Origin: Lacrimispora amygdalina
Lineage (GTDB): Bacteria > Bacillota > Clostridia > Lachnospirales > Lachnospiraceae
DNA: 64,000 bases
Reading direction: 5' to 3'
Assembly (NCBI RefSeq): GCF_900205965.1
Contig: NZ_OAOF01000006.1
Coordinates: 1 to 64,000, forward strand
In this document: one piece after another, positions 7,834 through 15,848 of the stretch
Position numbering within the stretch: position 1 is the first letter of the stretch
Layout of the letters: every line of letters begins with the position of its first letter
Program-made: the position numbers and the translations under genes
The notes under the pieces: model-generated
Told to the model about the DNA's origin: nothing
The model's database searches: none
The model's input: only the letters and a program-made list of their open reading frames with translations

Positions 7834-9426
7834 ATGGAAAACAACGAGAAAAAAGATTACATAATCCGTTTGGATAAAGCAAAAAAGAAACGTAATAAGA
7901 ATGATTATAAAAAAATACTGATACTTGCAGGTTCTGCAGTTCTCCTGGTAACAGTTGTTACTGCGGCAGGTATAGCGGTCAGAAATCAAAAGAGTACAAG
8001 ACCTGCTTCAGCCACTGGGTCGGATGCCATTGAGGCAAAAGCAGCAGACGGTTCTGATCAAAAGCAGGATAAAGAAGCGGAACAAAAAGCGAAAGAGGCC
8101 ATGGAACGGGAGAGAGTGATCGGATCCTATAAAAACCTGGGTATTGTTGAGGTGAGCGGATATTTAAATGTCCGCAAGGAACCGGGGACAGATGCAGACG
8201 TTATTGGAAAGCTGCTGGGAGACAGCGCCTGTGATATTTTAGAGGATACGAAGCAGGGCTGGTACCGCATCACTTCCGGCGGTATAGAAGGATATATTAC
8301 TTCAGAGTATGTAATAACCGGAGAAGATGCTAAAAAGAAGGCACAGGATCTGGTAAAGCTCAGAGCTGTCGTACAGACGGATAATCTGAATATCAGAAAA
8401 GAACCGTCTACTGATTCCGATGTGGTGGGACAGGCACTTACGGATGAGCGGTACGAAGTGGTGGGACAGTCCGATGGCTGGGTACAGACAACAACCGGAT
8501 ATATGTCTGCTGACTATGTGAAACTTGAATATTCCATGAACGAAGCCAGGAAGCTGGATTTAAAAGCCATGGTATTCAATTATTATAAGAATATTGGAAT
8601 TTCTGATGTGGATAATTATCTCAATGTCAGACAGGAGCCCAATGAGAGCGGGAAGATCATTGCCAAGATGCCAAGTAAAGCAGCCGGCAATATTCTTGAG
8701 ACAACAGATGACGGCTGGTATAAGATCCAGTCTGGAAAAGTAACCGGTTATGTGAAGTCAGACTATATCCTGACCGGTCAGCCGGCAAAGGATGAGGCCA
8801 TGCAGGTGGCAGAACTGATGGCGGTGGTGAATACCGATATGCTCAATGCCAGAACGGAGCCATCTACCGATGCCAAGATATGGACCCAGATTTCTAACAA
8901 TGAGAAATATCCGGTATTAAAGCAGATTGACGGCTGGGTTGAGATCGAGCTGGAAGAGAACAGCAGTGCTTTTGTTTCTACGGATTACATTGATGTACGT
9001 TATGCTTTGCCGGAAGCCATTAAATTCTCTCCTCTTGAAGAGAAGGCCAATGCCCAGTCCTCTTTAAGAACTCAGATTGTTAATTACGCCCTTCAATTTC
9101 TGGGCAACCCATATGTATGGGGAGGTACCAGCCTGACAAAAGGAGCGGACTGCTCCGGATTCACCATGTCTGTCTATAGTAAATTTGGCGTAGGACTGCC
9201 TCATTATTCCGGCTCCCAGGCAGGTATGGGAAAAGCGGTCAAGTCAGGTGATATGAAACCAGGTGATCTGCTCTTTTATGCAAGCAGCGGCGGGAAGATC
9301 AATCATGTTGCCATGTATATCGGTAATGGACAGATTGTTCATGCAGCAAGCCGGAGAACCGGAATAAAGATTTCTACATGGAATTACCGTACTCCTGTAA
9401 GAATAAGAAATTTAATCGGAGATTAA
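7834..9426 (+). CDS. Membrane-anchored SH3-domain NlpC/P60 (C40) endopeptidase
   Basis: The 530-residue protein has a basic cytoplasmic N-terminus, one membrane segment (about residues 27-46), an acidic linker, four bacterial SH3 domains and a C-terminal NlpC/P60 domain. That domain has catalytic Cys440 (GADCSGF) and His491 (INHVAMY). Such enzymes cut peptide stems of peptidoglycan outside the cell. The SH3 domains form two copies of a two-domain unit (about residues 102-237 and 253-394), each closing with a short helix such as MNEARKL or LPEAIKF. ATG 7834 is preferred over 7810 because GGATGGAGAG lies 7-15 bases before it. The gene is monocistronic between two terminators. Confidence 0.93.
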   Translation: MENNEKKDYIIRLDKAKKKRNKNDYKKILILAGSAVLLVTVVTAAGIAVRNQKSTRPASATGSDAIEAKAADGSDQKQDKEAEQKAKEAMERERVIGSYKNLGIVEVSGYLNVRKEPGTDADVIGKLLGDSACDILEDTKQGWYRITSGGIEGYITSEYVITGEDAKKKAQDLVKLRAVVQTDNLNIRKEPSTDSDVVGQALTDERYEVVGQSDGWVQTTTGYMSADYVKLEYSMNEARKLDLKAMVFNYYKNIGISDVDNYLNVRQEPNESGKIIAKMPSKAAGNILETTDDGWYKIQSGKVTGYVKSDYILTGQPAKDEAMQVAELMAVVNTDMLNARTEPSTDAKIWTQISNNEKYPVLKQIDGWVEIELEENSSAFVSTDYIDVRYALPEAIKFSPLEEKANAQSSLRTQIVNYALQFLGNPYVWGGTSLTKGADCSGFTMSVYSKFGVGLPHYSGSQAGMGKAVKSGDMKPGDLLFYASSGGKINHVAMYIGNGQIVHAASRRTGIKISTWNYRTPVRIRNLIGD

Positions 9427-9429
9427 TAT

Positions 9430-9487
9430 ACTCCCGGAATGGATTTTTGTTACGCATTGTGACAAAATCTGTTCCGGGAGTTTTTTC
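9430..9487 (+). terminator. Terminator of the NlpC/P60 gene
   Basis: ACTCCCGGAA (9430-9439) pairs with TTCCGGGAGT (9472-9481), with a further inner pairing of GATTTTTGT with GACAAAATC, followed by a run of T. Confidence 0.85.
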
Positions 9488-9499
9488 ATGCTATTTGGG

Positions 9500-9528
9500 T
9501 TTACAAATATTTTCCAATGATTTATAAT
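9500..9528 (+). promoter_or_regulatory. Promoter of the ModE-like/XdhC/ABC operon
   Basis: The -35 TTTACA (9500-9505), a 17-base spacer and a perfect -10 TATAAT (9523-9528) give an expected start near 9535, directly abutting the palindrome at 9538-9561. Confidence 0.8.
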
Positions 9529-9537
9529 AAGAAAAAG

Positions 9538-9561
9538 CGTAATATTTTTAAAAACATAACG
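9538..9561. promoter_or_regulatory. ModE-box-like operator overlapping the transcription start
   Basis: This is a 24-base imperfect palindrome with left half CGTAATATT and right half ACATAACG around an AT-rich centre. Twenty of 24 positions match its own reverse complement. The halves and spacing resemble the ModE box as I remember it from enterobacterial modA operators (CGTTATAT ... ATAACG). It lies at about +3 to +26, a repressor position, before the TAAGGAGGGG ribosome site. The first gene carries a ModE-type DNA-binding domain, so autoregulation is the natural inference. Confidence 0.6.
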
Positions 9562-9577
9562 GTAAGGAGGGGATTAT

Positions 9578-10504
9578 TTGAAGACAGGTGCTGTCATTAC
9601 TGCAGCGGGGCATAAACGTACGGCCGGTTCATTCAGTCCCATGCTGCCAATCGGGCATACAACTGTGATCAGAAGGATTATTATGACCCTGAAACGGTGC
9701 GGCGTAGATCCCATTGTGGTGATTACCGGCAGAGATGGCAGGGAGGTAGAGAAACATATATCCAAATTACGGGTGATCTGCTTAAGAAATGAGGAGTACG
9801 AGAATACACAGATGTTCGACAGCATCGGTATGGGACTTCGATATATAGAGGATCTGTGCGACAGAATTCTGATTCTTCCGCCCAAATTCCCCATGCTTCT
9901 TCCGGAAACCATTCAAAAAATAATGGATTGCAGCGGGGCTGTATCCTGTCCGGTATATGAAGGTAGAAGAGGCCATCCGGTTATGATACATAAAACTTTG
10001 ATTCCAACACTTCTTTCATACCGGGGAGACAGAGGGTTGGGCGGTGCGCTCAGACAAGCAGGTGTAAACGAACTGGTGGAGGAGATCCAGGTAGAGGATA
10101 AAGGAATCATTGAAGCGATTGAAGCAGATGGGGTGTCTGCTTATTCTCCTTATCCTGGACATCCGGCTATGCACCCGTCCGTCAGTCTGCACCTGGAATT
10201 TGATGAAGTGTTCTTCGGCCCTGAGATGGCCCAGTTTTTAATGCTGATTGAACACGCCGGGTCGATGCAGACGGCATGCCGTCATATGAACATGTCTTAC
10301 AGCAAGGGGTTCAAGATGCTGAAGAATGCGGAAAGTCAGCTGGGTTATCCATTGCTGATAACTCAGTCCGGAGGACAGGAAGGGGGATTTTCCCAGCTGA
10401 CGCCAAAGGCAGTAAGTCTGATGGAGAAGTATCTGGCACTGGAAAAAGAGTTAAAAGGAAAGGCAGAGGAACTGTTTAATAAATATTTTGAGGAGGGTTT
10501 ATAA
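9578..10504 (+). CDS. Degenerate MobA/MocA-like nucleotidyltransferase fused to a ModE-type winged-helix domain
   Basis: This 308-residue protein starts at TTG 9578 after TAAGGAGGGG. Residues 1 to about 195 have the molybdopterin nucleotidyltransferase fold: VITAAGHKRTAG in place of LAAGxSxRMG, and GRRGHPVMI around residue 130. The metal-binding Asp of the usual GDxP motif is missing; the segment reads PPKFPML near residue 101. Residues about 205-300 match the ModE N-terminal domain (EHAGSMQTACRHMNMSYSKG; GGQEGGFSQLTPKAVSLM), without molbindin domains. It probably represses its own operon in response to Mo/W or a molybdopterin-type ligand; the sensing role is inference. It is the first of seven tightly packed genes. 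Confidence 0.8.
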   Translation: MKTGAVITAAGHKRTAGSFSPMLPIGHTTVIRRIIMTLKRCGVDPIVVITGRDGREVEKHISKLRVICLRNEEYENTQMFDSIGMGLRYIEDLCDRILILPPKFPMLLPETIQKIMDCSGAVSCPVYEGRRGHPVMIHKTLIPTLLSYRGDRGLGGALRQAGVNELVEEIQVEDKGIIEAIEADGVSAYSPYPGHPAMHPSVSLHLEFDEVFFGPEMAQFLMLIEHAGSMQTACRHMNMSYSKGFKMLKNAESQLGYPLLITQSGGQEGGFSQLTPKAVSLMEKYLALEKELKGKAEELFNKYFEEGL

Positions 10505-11532
10505 TGAGGCAGCTGTTTCGTGAAGTACTATCCACACTTTTAAAGGGGGAAGATGCCGTTCTGGTTACAATTATTGCGAGTTCAGGCTCCACGCCCAGGG
10601 GAACTGGTTCCCATATGCTGGTACGCCAGGATGGGACGACTGCCGGAACCATCGGCGGAGGTGCTGTAGAGTTTAAGTCTGTTGAACGGGCAGAAAAAGC
10701 AATCAAAGACAAGTGTTCTTATACCCATGGTTTTGTTCTGGGAAAGGAACAGGTAGCAGATTTGGGGATGATCTGCGGCGGAGATGTAGTGGTTTATTTT
10801 CAATATCTGGACCATGAAGATCTGAATTTTCAAATGGTCTGCCGTGAGATAGACAAAGCATTTGACCGGGATGAGGACAGCTGGCTTATCATGGATATTA
10901 CGGATGAAACGGCGTGGGGGATGGGGATTTATAATGAAACCGGCTTTTGGGGAATTGGAGAACCGGATGAGGCAGGTAAGGCAGAACTGCTTAAGAATAA
11001 ATCGGTTCAGATTTCCTGTGGAGGACGCAGATATTATAGTGAGCCTCTTGTCAGTGCCGGCTGTGTTTACATATTTGGGGGAGGACATGTTGCCCAGGAG
11101 ATTGTTCCGGTTCTTGCTCATTTGGGTTTTAAGTGTGTGGTATTTGACGACAGGGAGGAATTCGCCAACAGAACATTATTTCCGGCTGCGGAGAATGTCA
11201 TTACTGGAGATTATCAGAGTATTTTTAATTATCTGGAGATTCGGGAATGCGACTATGTGTGTATTATGACCAGGGGTCATCAGTCAGATTATGTTGTACA
11301 GAGACAGGTTCTTACCAGAAATGCCTGCTATGTAGGAGTGATTGGAAGCAGAAAGAAACTGGCTTCTATAAAAGAAAAACTGATGGCAGACGGAATCTCT
11401 GGTGATAAAATTGACAGCTGTCACAGCCCGATCGGACTGGAAATATACGCGGAAACACCTGCTGAGATAGCAATCAGCGTAGCTGGTGAGTTAATCAGCG
11501 TCAGAGCCGGGCGGGAAGGAAGACGCAGATAA
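10504..11532 (+). CDS. XdhC/CoxI family molybdenum-hydroxylase accessory protein
   Basis: This 342-residue protein has the N-terminal XdhC_CoxI domain (ASSGSTPRGTGSHMLV near residue 25, GTIGGGAVE near 48, MICGGDVVVYF near 88). It also has the C-terminal Rossmann domain XdhC_C (VYIFGGGHVAQEIVPVL near residue 187, then IGSRKKL and SPIGLEI). XdhC proteins bind and help sulfurate the molybdenum cofactor before insertion into xanthine-dehydrogenase-type enzymes. Its ATG shares one base with the preceding stop. No molybdenum hydroxylase is encoded in this window, so its client enzyme must lie elsewhere. Confidence 0.92.
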   Translation: MRQLFREVLSTLLKGEDAVLVTIIASSGSTPRGTGSHMLVRQDGTTAGTIGGGAVEFKSVERAEKAIKDKCSYTHGFVLGKEQVADLGMICGGDVVVYFQYLDHEDLNFQMVCREIDKAFDRDEDSWLIMDITDETAWGMGIYNETGFWGIGEPDEAGKAELLKNKSVQISCGGRRYYSEPLVSAGCVYIFGGGHVAQEIVPVLAHLGFKCVVFDDREEFANRTLFPAAENVITGDYQSIFNYLEIRECDYVCIMTRGHQSDYVVQRQVLTRNACYVGVIGSRKKLASIKEKLMADGISGDKIDSCHSPIGLEIYAETPAEIAISVAGELISVRAGREGRRR

Positions 11533-12125
11533 TGGGGAGAAGTCTTTTTTTAACGGGAGATTCAGGAGAGGGAAAGACTACACTTATTTTTCAGTGTCTG
11601 AAGCCGTACCGGTCTGTTACGGGAGGCTTTTATTCCCAGCGGTTAATGGATGAAAACGGAGATACAGCCGGGTTTAGGCTGGCTTCTGCCAAAGAGGAGT
11701 GGGAACCGAAGGGAATTTACAGGGAAGGGCTTGGCGATGTTTTTCTAAGGCGCACGAAAGATGGTATGCTTTTATATCCTCAGGTGTTTTTGAATACAGG
11801 AAGGAAGCTGCTTGCCGGTGATGGTAAGGAGCAGTTCCTATTGATGGATGAAATCGGCGGAGCAGAGCTTTTGATACCTGAATTTATGGAAGCGGTACAT
11901 GACTGCTTAAATGGTCCGAAACATTGTATCGGAGTGATTAAAAGCCGGAAAAATTATGCGGGGATGATGAGCCGCAACGGAAGCAGTCCCTTCGCCCCCC
12001 AGCTTAGGGAAAAGCTGGAAGAAGAGGTTTTAAGAAATCCGGACAATCAGCTTTTAACCTACTGGCGAAAGGATGAAGAATCTGTCAGAGAGAAAATCTT
12101 AAACTATATAAGAGAAGGGATTTAA
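11532..12125 (+). CDS. THEP1-type nucleoside-triphosphatase (NTPase_1 family)
   Basis: This 197-residue P-loop protein has Walker A GDSGEGKTT (residues 9-17) right at the N-terminus and Walker B LLMDEIGG near residue 103, which fits PF03266 (THEP1-like NTPases). Members hydrolyse NTPs in vitro; the cellular role is unknown. Its ATG overlaps the xdhC-like stop by one base. Its position between an XdhC protein and a metal-type ABC transporter suggests an accessory step in cofactor or metal handling, but the sequence alone does not show it. Confidence 0.82.
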   Translation: MGRSLFLTGDSGEGKTTLIFQCLKPYRSVTGGFYSQRLMDENGDTAGFRLASAKEEWEPKGIYREGLGDVFLRRTKDGMLLYPQVFLNTGRKLLAGDGKEQFLLMDEIGGAELLIPEFMEAVHDCLNGPKHCIGVIKSRKNYAGMMSRNGSSPFAPQLREKLEEEVLRNPDNQLLTYWRKDEESVREKILNYIREGI

Positions 12126-12128
12126 TAA

Positions 12129-13145
12129 GTGGGAGTGAGGGAAAAACGTTATAACAAACATCTTTATCTGATTGGGATATTTTTTGTGTTATGTTTTTTT
12201 AGTTCGTTCCTTTTGGGACGTTATCCTGTTTATCCGGTGACACTGGTAAAAGTTCTGCTGTCCCGTGTGTTTCCCATCGAAATTTCCTGGCCTTCCCAGG
12301 TTGAAACCGTTGTTTTTAAAGTCAGGCTTCCAAGAGTTTTAATGGCTGCACTGATCGGTGCAGGTCTTTCCTTTGCAGGAGCAGCCTACCAGGGAATCTT
12401 TAAAAATCCCATGGTCTCGCCTGATGTACTGGGGGCCTCATCAGGTGCCGGATTTGGAGCCGCTTTAGGATTGTTTCTTTCGCTGGGATACGGCGGCGTT
12501 TCCCTGTGTGCATTTATATTCGGTCTGTCGGCTGTGGGTATTGTCTGTCTTGTGAGCAGCCGTGTTCCGTATAATCAGGTTCTGGGGCTGGTGCTTTCCG
12601 GCATTATGGTCAGTTCTCTTGCCAATGCGGCCGTTTCGTTTATCAAGCTTGTGGCAGATCCCACCAATACGCTGCCGGTCATTACCTACTGGCTTATGGG
12701 GAGCCTGGGGTCCATTCGTCAAAAAGATGTATTCTTTGCAGCCCCCTGGATTTTAATTGGAATTATCCCGATTTATCTTCTCAGATGGAGAATTAATGTA
12801 TTAAGTCTTGGGGATGAAGAGGCAAAAAGTATGGGAATCCATACTGGAAGACTGAGGCTTGCGGTAGTGCTTGGTGCCACTCTGATTACATCTGCATCGG
12901 TATCTGTAAGCGGTTTAATCGGCTGGGTAGGGCTGGTTGTTCCCCATCTGGCACGAATGCTGGTTGGCAGTGACTACAGGAGACTTTTGCCGGCGTCCCT
13001 TCTGCTTGGAGGAGGGTTTCTTCTGATTGTAGACAACTTTGCAAGACTCCTTGCAACCAGTGAAATACCCATTGGTATTTTAACTGCTTTTGTGGGAGCA
13101 CCATTTTTCCTGTATCTGATATTAAAAGAAGGAAACAGGCTTTAA
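12129..13145 (+). CDS. FecCD-type ABC transporter permease (probable molybdate/tungstate or metal-chelate importer)
   Basis: This 338-residue protein has about nine to ten transmembrane helices and the FecCD (PF01032) signatures: KVRLPRVLMAALIGAGLSFAGAAYQG near residue 60, NPMVSPDVLGASSGAGFGAALG near 92 and SGLIGWVGLVVPHLARMLVG near 260. The start is GTG 12129, three bases after the NTPase stop. The family imports iron siderophores, cobalamin, haem and, in the MolBCA systems, molybdate or tungstate. The neighbouring ModE-like and XdhC genes favour Mo/W; that substrate is inference. Confidence 0.9.
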   Translation: MGVREKRYNKHLYLIGIFFVLCFFSSFLLGRYPVYPVTLVKVLLSRVFPIEISWPSQVETVVFKVRLPRVLMAALIGAGLSFAGAAYQGIFKNPMVSPDVLGASSGAGFGAALGLFLSLGYGGVSLCAFIFGLSAVGIVCLVSSRVPYNQVLGLVLSGIMVSSLANAAVSFIKLVADPTNTLPVITYWLMGSLGSIRQKDVFFAAPWILIGIIPIYLLRWRINVLSLGDEEAKSMGIHTGRLRLAVVLGATLITSASVSVSGLIGWVGLVVPHLARMLVGSDYRRLLPASLLLGGGFLLIVDNFARLLATSEIPIGILTAFVGAPFFLYLILKEGNRL

Positions 13146-13157
13146 AGGGGGTCTATT

Positions 13158-13961
13158 ATGGAATTAATGATTAAGAATCTGGAATTTTCCTATCAGAAGC
13201 ATTCTGTCTTAAAAAAAACCTCTTTTACATTGAAAGGGGGACAGTTAGTCTGTATTCTTGGGAAAAACGGAGCGGGAAAGAGCACCTTGTTTCGCTGTAT
13301 TCTGGGATTTTTAAAGGGCTTTTTAGGAACCATTTGTATCGATGACAGGAACCAGGAGGATTATACAGAAAGGGAGATTGCAAAAAAGATTGCGTACATT
13401 CCCCAGAGTCACGATACGGTATTCTCTTTTCCGGTAATTGATATGGTAATGATGGGTACAGCTGCCTCTCTTCCTTTGTTTGGATCTCCCGGAATAATGG
13501 AAAGAAAGAAAGCCACTGAGGCGCTTGAGATGATGGGGATCGTGGGCTTAAAAGACCGCATTTACAGCCAGTTAAGCGGCGGTGAGCAGCAGCTTGTGCT
13601 GATAGCCAGAGCAATTGCCCAGGATGCCAGGATTCTTCTGCTTGATGAACCATGTGCCAGCTTGGATTACGGGAATCAGATCAGAGTCATGAAAGAGTTG
13701 AAAAATTTATCGGAACAAGGCTATCTGATTGTGATGTCCACTCATAATCCGGAACATGCATTTTATTTTGCCCATCAGGCCATGGTCATGATGGAGGGGG
13801 AAGTTGCAGCGCTGGGAGAACCGTCGGAGGTTTTGACAAAAGAACTGCTTCAGAAGCTTTATCAGGTCCCCATCGATATTTATGAGGATGGAAGCAGTGG
13901 CAGAAAAATATGCATGCCAGGAAAGGAGAGCCATAGATGTGGGAACTATATGATAGTCTGA
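13158..13961 (+). CDS. FecE-type ABC transporter ATP-binding protein
   Basis: This is a 267-residue ATPase with Walker A LGKNGAGKSTLF (about residues 34-45), Q-loop YIPQSH, signature LSGGEQQLVLIARAIAQ, Walker B ILLLDEPCASLD and H-loop STHNPEH. It is preceded by AAAGGGGG 12 bases after the permease stop. Together with the FecCD permease and the lipoprotein at 14711 it forms one complete importer. Its 3' end overlaps the next gene by 25 bases in another frame. Confidence 0.94.
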   Translation: MELMIKNLEFSYQKHSVLKKTSFTLKGGQLVCILGKNGAGKSTLFRCILGFLKGFLGTICIDDRNQEDYTEREIAKKIAYIPQSHDTVFSFPVIDMVMMGTAASLPLFGSPGIMERKKATEALEMMGIVGLKDRIYSQLSGGEQQLVLIARAIAQDARILLLDEPCASLDYGNQIRVMKELKNLSEQGYLIVMSTHNPEHAFYFAHQAMVMMEGEVAALGEPSEVLTKELLQKLYQVPIDIYEDGSSGRKICMPGKESHRCGNYMIV

Positions 13962-14680
13962 TTGAACCGATTCCGGCTGATGTGAAAGTAAGTGATTATC
14001 TTACAGGAAATTATTGTACGCTGGTAACTGCAGGGGGCTGTATGGGGGCAGCCGCCACAAATCCTTTAAATACGGTGAAAGGAACGGAAAAAGATGTAGG
14101 GGAGATGTCCTGGAAAGAAGCAGCCGGACTGATTAAATCCTGGAATTTTGCTGAGGCTAGTATTGGTGCAGCGGCGGTGAATGCATTTTACAATCAGGCT
14201 GATTGTCTGGAACACCTTAATATAAACGGAAAGATCACCATGCTGTCCGGTGAAGATACATTTTTGGCGCATAAAAAAGATTTTAGAGGAAAAAAAGTTG
14301 CAACCATTGGACATTTTTGCTATGCAGAGGAGTGTTTAAAGGAAGCCGCCGCCTGTGTTATTCTGGAGCGGAATCCAGGAGAGAACGATTATCCGGATAC
14401 TGCCTGCGAATTTCTGCTTCACGATATGGATTACGTGTTTATTACAGGATTTACACTGGTCAATAAAACCTTGCCGAGACTTCTCCAATTAGCACGGAAT
14501 ATAAAAGTTGTTTTAGTGGGACCAAGCATTCCCCTGGCGCCCCAGCTCTTTGAGTTTGGTGTCAGCGAGCTTGCAGGTTCTTTAATACGTGACAGAATAC
14601 AGTTGGAAGAGCTGGTAAAAAACAGAGAGCATAAAGCTGTGATACGTGCTGGTACTCCGGTTCGTATTGCTGGAAAATAA
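13937..14680 (+). CDS. DUF4213/DUF364 (putative heavy-metal chelation) protein
   Basis: This 247-residue cytosolic protein has an N-terminal enolase-N-like DUF4213 part (GNYCTLVTAGGCMGAAATNPLN near residue 24; EASIGAAAVNAFYNQ near residue 72). The C-terminal Rossmann-like DUF364 part begins at about residue 115 (GKKVATIGHFCYAEECL; LVGPSIPLAPQLFEFGV). The family is annotated as possible heavy-metal chelation; no reaction is proven. The 25-base overlap with the ATPase gene shows coupling to the transporter, suggesting that it handles the imported metal or oxyanion. The start ATG is preceded by GGAAAGGAGAG. Confidence 0.85.
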   Translation: MWELYDSLIEPIPADVKVSDYLTGNYCTLVTAGGCMGAAATNPLNTVKGTEKDVGEMSWKEAAGLIKSWNFAEASIGAAAVNAFYNQADCLEHLNINGKITMLSGEDTFLAHKKDFRGKKVATIGHFCYAEECLKEAAACVILERNPGENDYPDTACEFLLHDMDYVFITGFTLVNKTLPRLLQLARNIKVVLVGPSIPLAPQLFEFGVSELAGSLIRDRIQLEELVKNREHKAVIRAGTPVRIAGK

Positions 14681-14710
14681 ATATTGCCGAATTGGAAGAA
14701 TGGAGGATTT

Positions 14711-15844
14711 ATGAGAAAATTTAGAGGTGGATTGGTTCTGGCAGCCGCAATTTGTACCGTTTTTTTCATGTATGGCTGTCAACAGGGGGAGACGAAAGAG
14801 ACAGCAGCTGCTAAGACGGAGACGGCTTCGATACCATCTTCTGCGGGTAATGATGCAGGTTCTTCTAAAAACACCGGTGAAAAAACACGGGTGTTTACGG
14901 ACTCAGCCGGACGGGAGGTAACACTGCCGGAAGAAATTAATAAAATTGCGCCCTCCGGTCCGCTGGCACAGATCGTGTTATATACCGTTGCACCGGACAA
15001 GCTTGCAGGCCTTGCAGCCGATTTTACCGATGGTGCCAAAAAGTATATTGATGAAAAATACTGGGGACTGCCCAAATTCGGACAGTTTTACGGGAAGAAT
15101 GCAAATCTGAACATGGAGGCTCTGATTGCAGCAAAACCCGATGTTATAATAGACATTGGTGAGGCAAAAAAGACAGTTAAGGAAGATATGGATGCATTGT
15201 CTGAGCAGTTGGGGATCCCTGTCGTGTTTGTAGAGGCAGACTTAGATTCCATGAGCACTGCTTATAAAATGCTGGGAGAGATCACGGGAGAGACAGGGCA
15301 GGCTGCAAAACTGGCTGATTACTGTGACAGCACGTTAAAAAAATCAGAAGAGGTGAAATCTTCTTTAGGGACAGATCAAAAGAAATCGGTCTATTTTGCA
15401 ATCGGAGACAATGGACTTCATACTAATGCAGAAGGCTCTATCCATGCCCGGGTAATAGAACAGATTGGGGCTGAGAATGCGGCAAAGGTAGAACAGGCGT
15501 CAAGCGGAGGCGGAAGTGAAGTGTCTATGGAGCAGCTTCTTCTCTGGCAGCCGGATATCATTCTGGCAGATTCTGAAGCTCTTTATCAAACAATCACAAC
15601 AGATCCGGTCTGGGCTGAATTAAATGCTGTGAAAGAAGGACATGTTTATCAGATTCCATCAGCTCCTTACAGCTTCATGAGCAATCCTCCTTCCGTTAAC
15701 CGGATGATCGGTATACTCTGGCTTGGCAGCCTGGTTTATCCGGAGCAGTATCATGAAGATGTAAAGGCTGATGTTAAAACATTTTATGACTTATTTTATC
15801 ATGTGAAACTTACCGATGAACTGACAGAGGATATTATAAAGTAA
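14711..15844 (+). CDS. FecB-type ABC transporter substrate-binding lipoprotein
   Basis: This 377-residue protein has a lipoprotein signal (MRKFRGG, hydrophobic core, lipobox MYGC with Cys about residue 23), a low-complexity Thr/Ser linker, then a PF01497 periplasmic-binding domain (TDSAGREVTLPEEINKIAPSG; AAKPDVIIDIG; LLLWQPDIILAD). ATG 14711 is chosen because GGAGG at 14701-14705 precedes it and the basic signal n-region begins there. It is the last gene of the operon and delivers the substrate to the FecCD permease encoded three genes earlier. The separate placement of SBP and permease by DUF364 is unusual. Confidence 0.92.
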   Translation: MRKFRGGLVLAAAICTVFFMYGCQQGETKETAAAKTETASIPSSAGNDAGSSKNTGEKTRVFTDSAGREVTLPEEINKIAPSGPLAQIVLYTVAPDKLAGLAADFTDGAKKYIDEKYWGLPKFGQFYGKNANLNMEALIAAKPDVIIDIGEAKKTVKEDMDALSEQLGIPVVFVEADLDSMSTAYKMLGEITGETGQAAKLADYCDSTLKKSEEVKSSLGTDQKKSVYFAIGDNGLHTNAEGSIHARVIEQIGAENAAKVEQASSGGGSEVSMEQLLLWQPDIILADSEALYQTITTDPVWAELNAVKEGHVYQIPSAPYSFMSNPPSVNRMIGILWLGSLVYPEQYHEDVKADVKTFYDLFYHVKLTDELTEDIIK

Positions 15845-15848
15845 GAGA

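Noticed and set aside
10276-10479. 67-codon plus-strand frame inside the ModE-domain gene
   Set aside because: It overlaps the conserved ModE-like helix region in another frame, and its Lys/Arg/Gly-rich translation matches nothing.
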